Origin: Henricia sp. BOLD:AAB3569 | Taxonomy: Eukaryota > Echinodermata > Asteroidea > Spinulosida > Echinasteridae | Length of the DNA: 64,000 nucleotides | Reading direction: 5' to 3' | Assembly: GCA_037783545.1 (NCBI GenBank) | Contig: JBBELK010000542.1 | Span: forward strand, 1 to 64,000 | Shown: piece after piece, positions 15,001 through 30,000 of the stretch | Layout: the number at the start of each line of letters is the position of its first letter | How positions within the stretch are numbered: the stretch's first letter is position 1 | Notes under the pieces: model-generated | Database searches by the model: none | Told to the model about the DNA's origin: nothing | What the model saw: only the letters and a program-made list of their open reading frames with translations | Made by a program: the position numbers and the translations under genes

Positions 15001-18000
15001 AACTTTGTAATAATAATATTTGATTTTACGAGCACTGCACACGCACTTGGTACAGTGTAAAACCACACAGTTGTCACTAACAATTTACCGTTAAAAAGGT
15101 TGGAAAATTACTTTAAAAATTAACTTTAAAAGAAAGTACAAATGTCAAACATCACCATTGTTTTTTTTTATTGTTCACTACTTTTCTGGAAAGTACTTTG
15201 AAAATGCGAGATGCTGCTGGCCGCCCTATGAAATTTTTGACCCATGGAAAACACTCGGTGGAGCATCTGCCATGTGTGTCAGTGGTTTCAAGTTAATATC
15301 CTGATGACGATAAAGGAACTTTCCTCTCATCCCAAATTTCATTTTTTTAAAGTTCGGATTATGCTCAACACATTATAAATTTGAAAAGTTTAGATTTGTT
15401 TTCTTGTATTTATGTAGGTGCGGAATTCCTCCACTCTTCTCTTCAGTGCTCTTGTGACGAGAATTTTTGGCGTGCAGAGGGCTAAGCAAGATTACGATCG
15501 GAGAAACTGGTGAGGAAAATATTTTAGTGATTGTCGACCAACCATCGTCAAAAACACTTGATTTTTTTCCTCCCAAATACTACTTTCATTTGTGACCCGT
15601 TTTGGCTAAATAAAATGAGTCTTTGCGACTAGTTCTAGAAATCAGCAGTGGATCAAGGATCATTAAAATATGAAAATACAATGGTAATTACAAGCTGTAC
15701 CTGAAAATTCCAGGCGGTACCCGGGTACTGCCCAGAATGTCCATTATATTTTCACATTTTAAAGAGCCTGGATCCACCACTGATTTCTGGTTATGGTTTC
15801 AAAAACTCGGCCCAGACTGCAAAATCCAACTCATTTTGCCAGATCGGGTAACATTTAACCATATTTAAAGACAGATTTAATACATGATTGGAAAACAACA
15901 ACAAACAACATGTTGATAAACTGCCTTGTAGAAATTTCAGCCAAATAGATGCAGTAATTAAATACATAAAACCCATGTATGGTTTTTGTATTGATTGAAT
16001 GTTAAAACAAAATTGTCTGCAGGTGATTTTTTTCAAAAAAGCACCTTCATGTTGGCAATTTCTCCCACAAAGGTACCATTATCATGTGTTTGTTACCATT
16101 GCTATCAACACTTTTAGTCGGGTTTTTCTTGTCAACTCATGAAGTCAAATTTTGGGTAACTGCATGATGTATTGGGACTTTAATTAGTCTACATAAAACT
16201 TGCTAGGTGTTTCCAAACTTGACGTGTTGTGTATATTACTGCTTTGCTTGCAAATACAGCATGACTGGGAAGGAGTTCTTTGCCCGGTTCCCAACACTCT
16301 ATCCATTCCTTCTGGTGCAGTTGAGGCAGGCAACCAGTTCAACGGCAGCGTAAGTGTACTTGTTTTGTTTGGGTTAACATTTGAAAGCCTTTTCTAGATT
16401 AAATGCTTTCAAATTTGAACATAAACCAAACACACAAGTAATAATTGTTCTTACATAGTGCTATAGTATCCATATTTTTATTGAGTTAATTATTATTAAT
16501 TGTTAGGCCCAAAAAAAAGAACTGTTTTAGCGTAAGTTAAAGTCGCCCAAAATGATGTGGTGGCGCGGCTTTTAAAAACAAATTCCATGTTTTTAATGTT
16601 TTCAATCGAAACACTCAACAGACGTTGCTTGTCTAAGTAAAAAAAAAGCTTTGACGCGCAGGGTTGAAAGTGACGCTCGTTAACGCTAAACATACATGTA
16701 GTTCTTTTATTTGCCTTAGTAGTAATTCTTTCTGGTACTGAAACCAAGGATTCCTAAAAAGTTCCCGTGGCACTGTAGCTTGTAAGCCTGAAGAAACCTG
16801 TGAAGAGAAGACGATGAAGAAATGCTCAGTTTTAGAGGTGGGAGGAAAACCCCTACACAATGCATAGTTCCGACCTGTCAATCAATCGAACCCGCCGACC
16901 AATCACAACAGAGCTAGCAGATATCACTGACATAGGTCAAAGTGCACTTTCTCACAACAACATGCTCACGCGATATGTTCTGCGGGCCCCATACAATTTG
17001 TACAGTGTTGTATGCGATGATCCGGGTGAATTGTTTTTTTCAAGGCCGGACGTTGTTCAAAGGTACGAAAGCACGTATGTCATGATATGACATCCCTGTA
17101 TTACTGGCCCTTTACTCTGTATGTTCTAAGATAACTGTCGACCCTGAAACATGAATGCCTTTGAGTTTTCTCCGTTGAATCTGTGCTTTCTGTTGAAAGT
17201 CCCATTGCTTTGTGCGTAGTGTGTCGCCATTTTTGACGATAGCGTGTGAGCCATAGCAACAATATCCACGGGGGCGGGGCTAACTAGGCAAACTCGGAAC
17301 TATGCATTGTGTACGGGGGAAACCCACGGAATCTAGCAGGGACTGAGAACCCAATCCACATATTGACCCAGACAGGATTCGAACCAGGGCCACAGACGTT
17401 GTAGGTGAGGAAAGTACCACTACGCCAACCTCATTCCCCATTAAACTTTCCACATGAAAAGATACAGAAAAAGCTAAGAGATTTATTCATAGAATTCTTC
17501 ATTGTGCTTAGGATTGCACAATGCTATATAAAATGCCATTTCATTCCATATTTGGCCCTGTTTTTACAGCTCCGGTATGGCCCATCTGCACCCTAGCTTG
17601 TTCCCAGTTCTACTGCTGCTCTCGAGGTTGTACCCCTCACCCATGGACGGTGCTCACACGAGACTTAGTATGGACCAGTTTGTGCCCTACGTAATCAGGT
17701 AAGTCGGTCAAAGAACTAGTAAAACGATTTCTGGAACACAGTGCAATTTGCTAAATTCATTGCAGAAAGAAGTAAACTTTTTTCGTTAAAGTTTGTAGTA
17801 ATTTTTATTGTCCGGCACTCTGACTTTTGGGCAAAACAAATTCACAGTTGTTGAATACGAAATGTGAAATATTTAAAAAAATAATTGATATATTTTGCCG
17901 CTGAGGGCATTGGGTATTGTTTGTTTGTCTAGTACAACGCATAAGCAACGCCGCGAGTAAGAACCACCCGTGAATGTGACATGATTTGGGAGAACCGACA

Positions 18001-21000
18001 GTGTGTGAAAGTGCAGCCTTGCTGACTGGTTCCGAATGCATGTATTACAACAAGCCTATGCCGTGTTTTGTGAATGGGCAGCTCTCCTAAAGTGCATCAC
18101 GCACTCGGTGGCTCACACGATCTTAGATTAATTGCCGATGACTCTAATTTGATGACATCCAAAGCGAACAAAACTTTTTTAGTGATCATTTGAAAATTAT
18201 AACCACAATTCGTAAAGATATATAACCAGTACTCTCAATTTTGAAAACAGATTTCCAGAAATCGTTTTACCAGCTGTTTAAAGTTTTTGTTTAAGTTTGG
18301 TGTGGAGTGGGGGCTTTGGGAGTTGAGGTATAGGTGTGGGGTAGGGTGGGAGTGTGGGCGATGGGAAAGGGGTGATGGTGCATGGTGAGGGTGAAGATGT
18401 GAGGGTGAGGGTGATGGGGTGGGAGTGATGGGGGAGGGGGCGGGGGGGGTGACTGATGGGGTAGGGGTTGGGGGTTGGGGTACGAGTGATGGGGTTTGGG
18501 GTTTTTAATTCGTAGGAATTTTAATTTGTAGGAATCATCGAGCCATGGTGGCTTCACCATTCTAGTTTTTAATGAAATAGCAGTGGGCATTGGCTCCTCA
18601 TTAAGCATGTATTTTGCACCAATCCATGATTATTTATAAAAAGTCAACAATTTTTTGTTCGTTTTATAAGATGTGCCGGCAGTGCTGTGTACAAGACCCG
18701 TGCCATTGCAGCCAGGGCCCTAGTTCCTCTCGTCCCTGCTAACCGTGAGATGGACACCATGAGCGATCTGATTGAGTTACTACCCAGAAGTCTGGAGGAA
18801 CGGTCCCATCACAATCACATCCATGGGGTGCTCCTACAGGTCAGCCTTAAAAGCTGGGGCAAATTTCATAAAGCTGTTTGGCAGAAATATTTGCTTAATC
18901 TCAAAATTTGCTGGGGCATCTGCCTCATATTATACAAATATTGACTGCAGTGAGGGGCATGGTTAAGATTATAGGCCCAATGTGATCTCAAAGCCATGAC
19001 TATGCCCCGAGGCAGAAGCCGAGGGGCATAGTCATGGCTTTGAGATCACCGAGGGCCTATAATATTAACCATGACCCGAATAAACAGCAGTCAATATTTG
19101 TTTTATATACCGAATGTGTAGATTTTTGTCATCTGGTTGGTTAAAAGTAACGATACACAGTCACAGTCGTGACAGTGGTCCATTGAGTTTCGATTTCGGA
19201 AGCGATGGTCTACGGCAGAAAAGTTCTATATTTACAGCAAACAAATTGTAGCATAATCACCTGGCACTTTCGTAGTAAATTTCACCTGACACAGTTTTCA
19301 CTGTAGGCCACTTCTCTTTTTTTCATAAGGACTTCATGATCTACGACAGACGACAAAACGACTTCGTCGAGATTCCGCCATTACCATCCTGCTGAATGTT
19401 TTCGTAAAGCGCCCAGCTGCATAGTTGGTGCACAGCTATGCTAACACATGTAATGCGCGCGTCCGGAACCCGCTAAATGACTATGCCCGGGGCATGGCAA
19501 AGACTATGCCCGGGGCATGGCAAAGACTATGCCCGGGGCATGGCAAAGACTATGCCCGGGGCATGGCAAAGACTATGCCCGGTAGGAATATCATACGCGC
19601 CAGGTCTAGCTGATTCAATGCCCCCACTTTTGACCAATCAGATGACAGGAATCTACGCATGAGGTATATAAGGCACAATAAGGCACAATATTGCCTGAGA
19701 TCACACCACAGAGCATCTAGAATCCAAAAATTTTCGGGGAACTTAAGGGGGCCCCTGGACCCCATGCCGTTAGGGCTTCGCGCTACATGCTCGCCATTTG
19801 ATTGTCTTCACCATTTCATGCTTAAACATTTCACGCACCCCCAAATCCTGCATCCGCCCCTGTTCAGTTAATAGCTATCAAAGAGACAAATCAGCAATAT
19901 TTATGGTATGCATGGGACAAGACCCTTCAGTTGACGCAAAAACTGGGGGGAGGGGGGTTGAGCATTTTGCATGGGACACACATGTACATATATTTCTGAA
20001 ACAGCCATTCCAGAATGGTATTTGTGGGTGGACATAAGCTTGGTAATGCCCAACACACAATACATTTTGTGAAACATGTAAAATAACTGATAATTATGCC
20101 AAGCAGCCTGTTACAGGGCATGAATTTGAAATTTTGTGTTATTTTTAAATGCCCCAAATGCAATATTTGATATGGTGCTCCAACAGGAAAGAAACAATAG
20201 GATGAGAAAAGTCATATTGTCCTCAACGGAATTTAAATCCGAGACCACTTACACACCAGGCAGATGCTCTACCAGTTGAGCTATAAAGCACAGTGGTATC
20301 TCTCTCTCGGTTTTTCCCCATAGAAGAAGCACATTTCTCTTGAGGTCTATTCATGCACAACTGAACAAAGTAAAGGCTGGTTTGACTCCATTTGAGCCAC
20401 CTTATAGAACCCATTCTTTATCATTTCAAATTAAATTATCAACAAATTTTGAACACATCTATGGGATGGGAGAAAAATCATAAGGGGCCTTATAAGGGGT
20501 CCAACTCGAGACCTCTGACTCACTAGGCAGATGCTCTACCAGCTGAGCTATAAGGCACAGTTGGCATACTCGCTCAGGATACCCTATAGACCCAATTCTG
20601 GTGGCGCAACTGGGCAAAGTAATATACACAACATCTAGTCTGATGCCTGATCACCATTGAAATGAAACAACCAAACTCGGGATGAGAGAAAAATTGTAAG
20701 GGCCTTATTGGGATTCGAACCCAAGACCTCTGACTCAATAGGCGGATGCTCTACCAGCTGAGCTATAAGGCACAGTTGGTATACTCCCACAGGTTTTCCC
20801 TATAGACCCAATTATAAAATGTTACACTTGTTTTCAGAATTTTGCACCAATTTGATTAATTGCTCTCTTCATGTTCTGGGTGACACCAACAGGTATAAGG
20901 TCAAAATGTAAAAGGTCGAGTAATTCTTGGTACTAAACCTTATACATGTGTGAAATGCAATATTTTACAAATATTCTGATTTGTTTCTTGGTAGATACAC

Positions 21001-24000
21001 GCACTATTGGAATATATGGTGCAGACGTCCAGAACAGAAGACAATCAAGCACCACTCATCAGCCTTGTGCATGCCCTCGCTGAACATTTTTTGCTTGCAT
21101 CGAGGTACGTGCTGGGTTTAAGCATTAAAAGCCATATGAATAAAACCCTAAATTTCAGAATTTGCCACTTTCGACTTGGCATCCTCCATTGTCATGAAAA
21201 TTGTCAATGTCTGAGGTCCCTTTGCACCTCTTGGTGTTGCGCGAAACAATTGAGATGGTTTGCAATAACATTAGGGGTGATCCTGCATTTCTTATTATTA
21301 TTATTATTTCTTTCTGTGACTGAAACCAAGGATTCCTTAAAAGTGCCGATTGCACTGTCGCTCACAAGCGTGAGGAGAAGACGATGAATTTTGTGTAAAT
21401 AAAAAAATGTCACACTTTGTGCCCCAACTTCGTGGAATGAACTTTTGTAAATCATTATTACAAATAATAATAATAAATAATTTGAATAGCCCATTATCCA
21501 GATTTGACTCGCCATTTATAAAAATTTACCAGCTTTTTTTTGCTTGTATTCTATTTTCTCCTATGAACAGCCACAACAAATGTTACGTGACCCGTGCTGC
21601 ATTTTTGGCAATCCTGAATACATTGTGTTTCAAGACTTTCGTGTTATCAAGCTCGGCCAAGGACAGTGATACCCATTTCAATCATCTTAAAAGACAAGTT
21701 GTTTCTGTCGCAATTAAGGAACTACAGACTGAGAGCTCGCACATCAAAAGTGGCCAACAGCAGCCTGGTTTCGTTATGCTGCAAGAGACGTGCGCCTCCA
21801 TCAACTTACAAACTCTAAGTCACCCGTCAAATGCTCAATGTTCATGTACAAGTGAAAAACCTGTTGCTGAACAAAAGGAACTTACAAGGACATTGCCCAC
21901 GGACAGTGAACAAAGTTCGTTGTCAGAAACGGAGTTCAAAAATGTTGGAATTTCTGCTCACGGATCTGTACATTTCCAAGATCAGACTGACCTCTGCATG
22001 TGTTGTACGGAATGGTCGGTTGACTCCATTTTGGTTGTGCTTCTCTCCTCGTTAATGTATGAAGTTCGTGGTTTGGCTTTAGATCACATGATTAAACACA
22101 TCAAGTCATGTGACCAGACAACACTGGCAGCATCCCATTGGATATTCCAGAAACTTGTTACCATGATTACTGAGGAGGAGCATGTGGATTGTCTAATAAA
22201 AGTAGGTTTAACTTGCAAAATGTATTTCATTTCGTTTCACCAAATGAATAGCATCATATTTGAGAAAAGATGAAGACATTTTATTTTATATAATGGGTTT
22301 AATGAACTTCAATTTGCACCCCGTAGGCTGAATTGCATGAAGTGTCTTCCACCTAAACATCGAGATATATGTACATAGGTGGGTGGCGCCATTGACAGCC
22401 CACGGCCAGAGACACCGGGGAATCGGCTTTACATCCTTTCTGAAGGATGTAGCAAGTGTGTTTAAGTACCTAGTCTTGATGCAAGACCGAATTTACTGTT
22501 GGAGTTCGCGATTCCCACATACGCACTGTTCATTTCCGCCGCCAGAGGGCATACCTACACTCGCGACGTAAACTCGAAAACTCGGTCTTGATTACTCCGT
22601 AAGAAAACAGTTCGATAACCTTTATGGAAGACATGAATAATTAAACAAAATCGGTCTGTGTAACCACGGCTTTTAGCGAGCAACACACAGGCCGCGCCGG
22701 CCGGCCGCGGCGGACGGCCATGTCGAGCCCGGTGCAACGAGGAAGAGGCTTTGTCCGTGGACAATGTGTGTTTGCCTCACATTGTTTGCATGCTGATCGA
22801 TCGATCAGCGGACCAGGTAGGCTTAAGCGCTAGCAACGCAGCGACATGCACTGTCGGTCCAGTGTGTATGTATTCTGGGTACCAGACCGACACAGAACTG
22901 CAGTGAATTATGGAAATTAGATGACGTCACGCATTTCACCGTGTCGAAAAAGGTATGCCAGGAATTCGCTCGGTATTTTGCGAGCGATTTATACGGAATA
23001 GTAAAGACTGTCTTTTGGACTGTATTTCAGGTGCGCCCTCTGGCGGCCAATGGTGAATAGTCTATGTACGTCGTGTATCGCGCGCCAAAAGGCAGTCTTG
23101 CCGAAAGACTATTAAGGGCCTTGCTCAAGGGCACAGGTACCCCAGCCGGGTATTGGACCCACAACACCAAATTTTCACCTGAGGATTGCGAGTCGGTGAC
23201 CTAAACCACTCTAGTGAGGTTTCAGTGTGCACGTTTAGTGATCACGACTATATTTAACCAAATCCCGAAATGTTTACCTTTTGCTGATCAGTGTTGACAA
23301 CAAAACTGAGAATAGTTGTGGAAATGCCACAAGTACGCACATACTGATGACGCAGAAACCTCACTAATGTAACAACAACTAACTGATAGTTTAGTAACAC
23401 TCTAATATATTATTGGTATAATTTCGTTACATTATCTGTTGGCGATACGTAACGTTATTCGTTGATTACTGTACGTTATCAGTTGTAACAAGTGAAGACC
23501 ATCGGTAATCAGCAACTTTAAAATGCGACTCCCACCTTACGACTTACAAATTTGCATCACAAATTTGGTTTCTTTTCAGGTGTATGAACTTCTGAGCTGC
23601 CATCCTATGACTTGCCAGTTTCCATGGCAACTACGGGGGCATCATGTGACTTGCCTTGAGTGTTTCCAGGCAGCAGTTGGTGTGGCCTCCCGGCCCAAAC
23701 AAAGGTCAGGGTGTGAAATATACAGTTCGGAAAAAAAAAACACCACAAAATATACTCTGACTAAAAGATCGGATTGACGAAGGTTGACATGTTCGTATAT
23801 TAATTTCACTCCAGTTTACCGCGGGACTTGAGGAATTTCCCGGTTTTATGGTTGCCCCATGCGGCTTCCTGAACTTGATTTGTAGAATGTGTGTGTGTGT
23901 GTACTGTGTGCATGGACCGTATACATGCATACACGTACACTTGCACACATGGGCATTTCACTTATCAGCAGCAGTTTCGATGTGCACACGTGATCACAGG

Positions 24001-27000
24001 CTGCATTTTTCATTCTCTAACATGGCTAATGTGGGTGGGCTGAGCAGTACAGCATGGCCTTCTTCCAAATCTCGACTTGGGCTCAGGCTCCGGCTCCATG
24101 TAAACCACACGGAGATGGAGACGGAGACGAAGCCGAGATTTGGAAAAAGGCCCATGTGTAAATATACTGCATGGCCACGATCAGATGACAGCGACGCTTG
24201 AGGCATAAAAAATGTGATCGCGCCCGGTTAATGGTGCTTACGATTTTCTTCCTTATAAGTACATGACTGTTGACCGTTGGGTGGGTCGAGATCAATGAAT
24301 CCCTATGCGTTTTTTCATCTTCGGCTAAGTCAAAATCGCTCGGTCCCGTTGGATCCGACTTATCTGAGGTTTACTGTATTTTAATTGGTCAGTAACGTGT
24401 ATGAACACCTCTAGTGGCAAAGCTGACTGCACCAGCCTCCGTAAGAGCCGCTAAGGCAGGGTGCGCCTCTTTGCCTGAACTGCCTCCCTGAGACTTTCTA
24501 GAACTTTTTGAGACGCGCAGCTCCAGAGGTCATCTCGTCTCACGCAAGCAGGTTTAATCAGGTTGAAAACCCAACAAATTGATTTTTTTCTTAGAGAGTT
24601 TTATACTCATTCCTATTGGTCAAAAACATGTCATGGTGCCAGTCTTACACAGGCGATAAAGCCCGGCTGGCCCGGTTTTAAACACTTTCTAGTCTAGCCC
24701 TAGTCAGTTTTAGCACGTATGGGAAAACTGCACGCACACAAACAAACCACACATGCCCGAAAGTAAATTGAACAAATTGTATGCAGTGTGACAAAGATTT
24801 GTGTACAAGCATTACATACACTGCAAACTTTTGGACAAAAGAGGTCCGCATAAACCAGGTAGCACCGTAACTGTGTGGACTTGCACAGGTTCGCAGACGA
24901 GTTGTCTTAGCATTTTAAAAAGGATAAGGAGAGGGGGGAGGGGGGTTCAAAAAAAGGTAAGGTGTGTAATGATGCCCCTAGGCTAATTGTAAAGTTAGGG
25001 CGAAAACCTGCGTTTTGATTTTGAGGGGAAAACAAGATCTTCGGCCACATTTTCTACAGTACACGAGAACAAAAAGAAATCCGTATAGTGTATGGGGGGG
25101 GGGAGATTGTGTATGTTTTCCCGTGTACATGCATGTACAACGCACGTGCATTGCACGTAACGCGAGTGAAAATCGACCAAACGTAATACGTGAATGTAAT
25201 GTGTGTAACAAGACCTGTAGAAATAAAAATGGCAAAAGTATACAAAAGTATATATTTTGTTTCAAGCTCAAATCGTATGCGATGTGTTTTTACTGATATT
25301 CTGCTGCTGTTTCTAAGAACACAATTTGACATACAATTTTGGCTGGTAACCCATTTTACAAAGCAAATGAATTCTGTGCTGAGCAAATTTTTGTACTTGA
25401 CAGTGTCGCGAAATTGGTCCCTGGACACAGATAATGCCGTTATCAGCATCCAAGTCCCTAGTCTGTCAATAAACAATTACATTTGAGACCATTTAGGCAA
25501 ACCACACATTTATTCCCTTATTTTTGTCTTGTATTGGGCAATTCCACAGCAATAGGGACAAAACTCCAAAAATAAAGTACTTTTGTACAAAAGTACAAAT
25601 AATATGTTTGTCTATGTTTGGTTTGCATTCTACAACATTAATATGTTTAATTATCAGACCTTCCCTTTTGTTAAATAGTACAGTACATGCCTACAATTCA
25701 ATTACAGTGAAACTTGCTATTAAGACCACCTTGATAAACAGGCCACCTGCATATAGTGGCCACCCACCTTTTGTACCAAATGCCATGTGTATAATGCTTA
25801 AGCAACCTATATAAAGAGGCCACCTCTGTATAGTGGCCAGTTTGTTACGGTCCCGAGGGTGGCCACTAGAGACAAGTTTCACTGTATAGCTCCTGTCATG
25901 AAAAATATCCGTAATATTAGTGACGTAACGTTAATGACGGCAACCCAAGTTGTATAATTCCACAAATTCAGATTTACACCTTGAATACGTGAAGCATTAC
26001 AAGCCTTCAAAGTCTCTGAGGTGTAAATCTGAATTTACGGAATTGTGTTATGGCAGTTTTGCCTCGGATTGATCAAAAGGCTGTGGGGCTGTGGGACAGT
26101 CTATAAATAAAGCGTTAGTGATGGTGAAATTGACCTATTGATGATTTTTTTCCCAGGGAAGACCTGATCTGTTCTGTACTGAATTTCACCTCCAGCATCC
26201 TCCCTGTACTTCGCAGTGAGCTGTCTTCAATGGAGGTAAGCAAGACTCGAAGTTTCCAATCACACTTGTCATTAGTAGTTTGAATAGCTCACACCGGATT
26301 ACACGGGGTTTACACCAGGGGTAGCCTCCAGAAGATGCAAAACGAGCGACATGGGGTTTCGCTTTGAATTCTGGGAACACACGTCAAAGGTTGTTCCCAG
26401 GCGGGACTTTTATAAACACTGTTTATTAAACCGATGCGAAATTAGTTGTCATAAAAAGGTAATGTCAATGCCCACAGACATCTACTGATAAAGGATGCAT
26501 ATTCACCCTATTTCGTTCTATTTTTGTCATAAATCTGTGCCTTTCTTTGTACCCACGTCGCAATTCGAAAGTGTCCGCCATGTTTCACTACTCACAACTT
26601 CCGCACGGTTACTAGGTGATGTCATTACACCAAGCCTTGCACCAGAGACCCTCCTACGAGTTGGGGCAGTGGTGTCGGCCACTGGGGCAGACTCGTGTAT
26701 CACGAGATGGCAAAAAGAACACTCTGGTTTAAGTTGGTGTTAAACAATGTAAGCTTCTCAAATGACACTATTATCGCTACTCTTGTGTAATATGTGCACA
26801 TTGCACTCGCCAAGACTACAATAAGCTACTTCACAGTTTTAATTAAAGTGTGACTTCTTTGTCTTGTTCCTCACAGTTCGTGTCGGGCACGATCAGTGCA
26901 TCTGCATGCCTGCGCAACAGCGCGTGTAATCCACCATTGTTTTGAGAGAATCAATGTCAGCGCTGCACGTTTTTTTTGTCGTGCTACAAATGTGTCAATG

Positions 27001-30000
27001 TGATACACACAGTGAGCAATTTCAACACGGGGCCAAACTATTTTCCTGCAAGTCTCGCTTTGGTTATGTTGATTTTAATAGGGGAAAGGGCCAGATGGTC
27101 GCACTGTGATAAAGGTCTATTATTATTAATTATTCAGCCATAATATAGACAAGATGCATGTACAAATACAAAAATAACAATTACAAACAAAATGAACTTA
27201 TAGATCAGTTTTTGGAAGGGAAGGAGAGAAGTAAGGATTAAGGGAAGGAGGGATGAGGCGGGGATGAAAGGAAGTAGGGGGTGGAAGGAGAAAGTAGACA
27301 AAACAAGCCTATCTAGACGGCCAGGATAAACAAAAGTGATATTCACTGTAGCTCGGAAGCCTGTTTATCCAAGACAGTATCGAATAGTCCTGGGGCAGTT
27401 TCTTTGTTCCTTGAGGAGATGCATGGTTGCACATATTGTGCTTCCATTGTTGAATGGTTTAAGTAACAAAAGGTGCCCCACGAAATGGCGGCTATTCGAT
27501 ACGGTCTATAGAGTACCAATCAGATTTTCCAAGCATTTCTTTTTCCACTCTGAATCTATTCATGAGCGGCACTAAATGCCAAATGCAGTAACATTCTCAA
27601 ATTTTGTGGGGAAAAAACTGCACTGATTTTCACTCGGGTTTTAAGAAAAAATGCTCTTTACACAATCGGTATATACATTGTTTCCTTTCCTTTGCGTGTA
27701 CTTTTTGACAAGCTATTCTCAATAGAGCTTAGATCAACCACCATATAAGTGACATGTGTAGGCCTACCTGCCCAGAAAAATGTCTAAAGGTGCTTAGTGT
27801 GTATGTGTTAAATAGTGAAGTACATACATGTATATCAGTCGTGCCGGATATGCAGTAGCACAGTGCTAAAAAAAATAAAAAATGACGGCTTTCTTTTGAC
27901 TCATGCACTCAGTAACTAAGTAAACATTGGAATCTGTCTAATCTTCCAATGGCTAAATTGTTTTGGGGCTGGCTCTCTGATTAATTGTGTACATGTATTA
28001 ATTTCTCTATAACTTGCTGCATGTAAAAAACACAATGACACTGGAGTGTTCCACTGTTAAATCAACATTAGACGGGTCTCATCACACGTGAGACCCAAAT
28101 TAAGCAGGGCACTAAGTGAATAGCACGTAACTTTGGTCTAAAACTTAAGCAGGACTCCTAAATTAATTAGGACTCTTAAATGCCGTCTCAGCTTTTTCCT
28201 TCCCCTCTCCTGCTCAGAGGTTTGTGCACTTGTATGACTGACAGTAAACCATTGTTGATTGTGCATACAGCTGCTTACACGTTAGTCTAGGCCCTAGACG
28301 TTGTTATTGTTTTTGTTTTGAACGTGCATTCGTCCCGAAAACCGATCGCCGCGACACAGTCAATAACAACGTCTAGGGAATTTAGTAGTGACAGCGCCGT
28401 GCGCGCGCACCCGTGTTGTATAATGTTATGCAGAGCGCACTGTCGCCTGCTTACTATGCATGTATGCACGAAGTCTAGTTCCCTGTGTCCTCACATCGTG
28501 GCACGGCGAAGCCGCGGGCTGGGAAAATCGTAATGCCCTCGGCAAACCTTACGATATCGACACGGCAATTTAGAGATTTTGTTGAAAATACAATTGTACT
28601 GGACATTGCAAATATTAAACATCTAGCAAATAGGTACTGTTCCACAGATAATCGAGGCCACAGTTGAACATATTTGCCAGTTTAAAACCCGCCGGTTCGG
28701 GAAAATAATCTTTCAAGCTGTAAATGTTTAGGAATGAAATTAAAACACTGCTTGTTGCCGTAGCTTGATCGTGTGTTGAACAGTTTATTGGCCTAAATCT
28801 CTATGGCTCAGAAATCTTCGAAAAGGGCGGTCGGGTTGGCGTAGTGGTTCTTCCCTCACCTTTCACCTCTGGTGTCCCGGGTTCGAATCCGGGGCGTGTA
28901 TGTGGATTGGGTTTGCAGTCCTTACTTGACCGCATGGGTTTTCCCCTGGGGCATTTCTCTGGGGGTTTTCCTCCCACTTCTAAAACTGCATTTCCTTCTT
29001 CGTCATCTCAAGTTGATAATATAGTATAGTTAAAGCTAAAACCGTATAGTTTATGGCATAAACGGCCTTAGTTGCCGAAAATGCCAAACAAAATAAACAA
29101 CAACAACAACATCTTCGAAAATAATCTGGAATATTTGACAGATACACATTTCATTTTACCATCCCATAACAGAAAAATCGCTCACACCATGGAGCTATAA
29201 ATAGCTCCATGCTCACACGAAATCTGGAAGAAAGGAACTCGCAAAAAGCAAATACTGCACACCGGGCGACTCGTGCGTGCACTTGAACATATAGGATCGA
29301 CAAGAGAGAAACATTTTTTTGAGACAGTTCCCCTTCCCTCCCAGTGGGTTTTCAAAATGTCAACTTAAAACCAGCAATAGCACTGTCATAAGATAAATCC
29401 GCCTATGCTTGGGATTTGGAAATGCGCGACATCATCAGTCCTGCAGTTGTGACACTATTATTGGTCAAATCCGTAACCAAAGTTTGCAAGCTTGAAATTG
29501 CACTGTAAATCATGTCGTCTTTAGTTTCTGTAATTTAATCTGCCAGGCTGATTTATTTTTAGTACAGGCCTATTGGGGCTGGTTTTCTTTGCATTTGTGC
29601 CAAATATTACGCAAATCCACCTGTGCAGTGGTGAGATTTTCCGCCCCAAAATTTCACCAAAATCACATCACAATTTTTAAAGTTGCTGTCTATTCATTTT
29701 TATTGACGATTCTGCACGTAAATTTGACACATTTTAACAAGCATAACACAGGAACTGCTTGATGAATTTTTGCAACAAAAGCATTTTTGATAGCTGTTGC
29801 AACTTGTCTGTTGTGTGAAAATGGTTTTAACTCAAAATAATTTTTTTTATTCCAAGTCGATCGCTATCCAGCTAGCCATGCCGCTGACTTAGTGTACGGA
29901 GTCTCAACTGCCAAACTATGGTATTTTTTCCGTTGGGCTCTCACTGTGTATCGGGCCGGTATATAAAATAACACGTTTTCCTTATATGGCCAGAACTTTT

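Noticed and set aside
19479..19582. CRISPR-like repeat array
   Set aside because: Units are directly adjacent without spacers, and the sequence is eukaryotic intron.
19425..19662. Frames with repeated Gly/Ala/Arg (ARGMAKTMPG-type) units
   Set aside because: Produced by the 23-bp minisatellite; no start context, splice sites or homology.
20695..20810. Functional tRNA gene
   Set aside because: A and B boxes and T stem are good, but the anticodon stem does not pair and several similar degenerate copies with shared non-tRNA bodies exist, so it is a SINE head.
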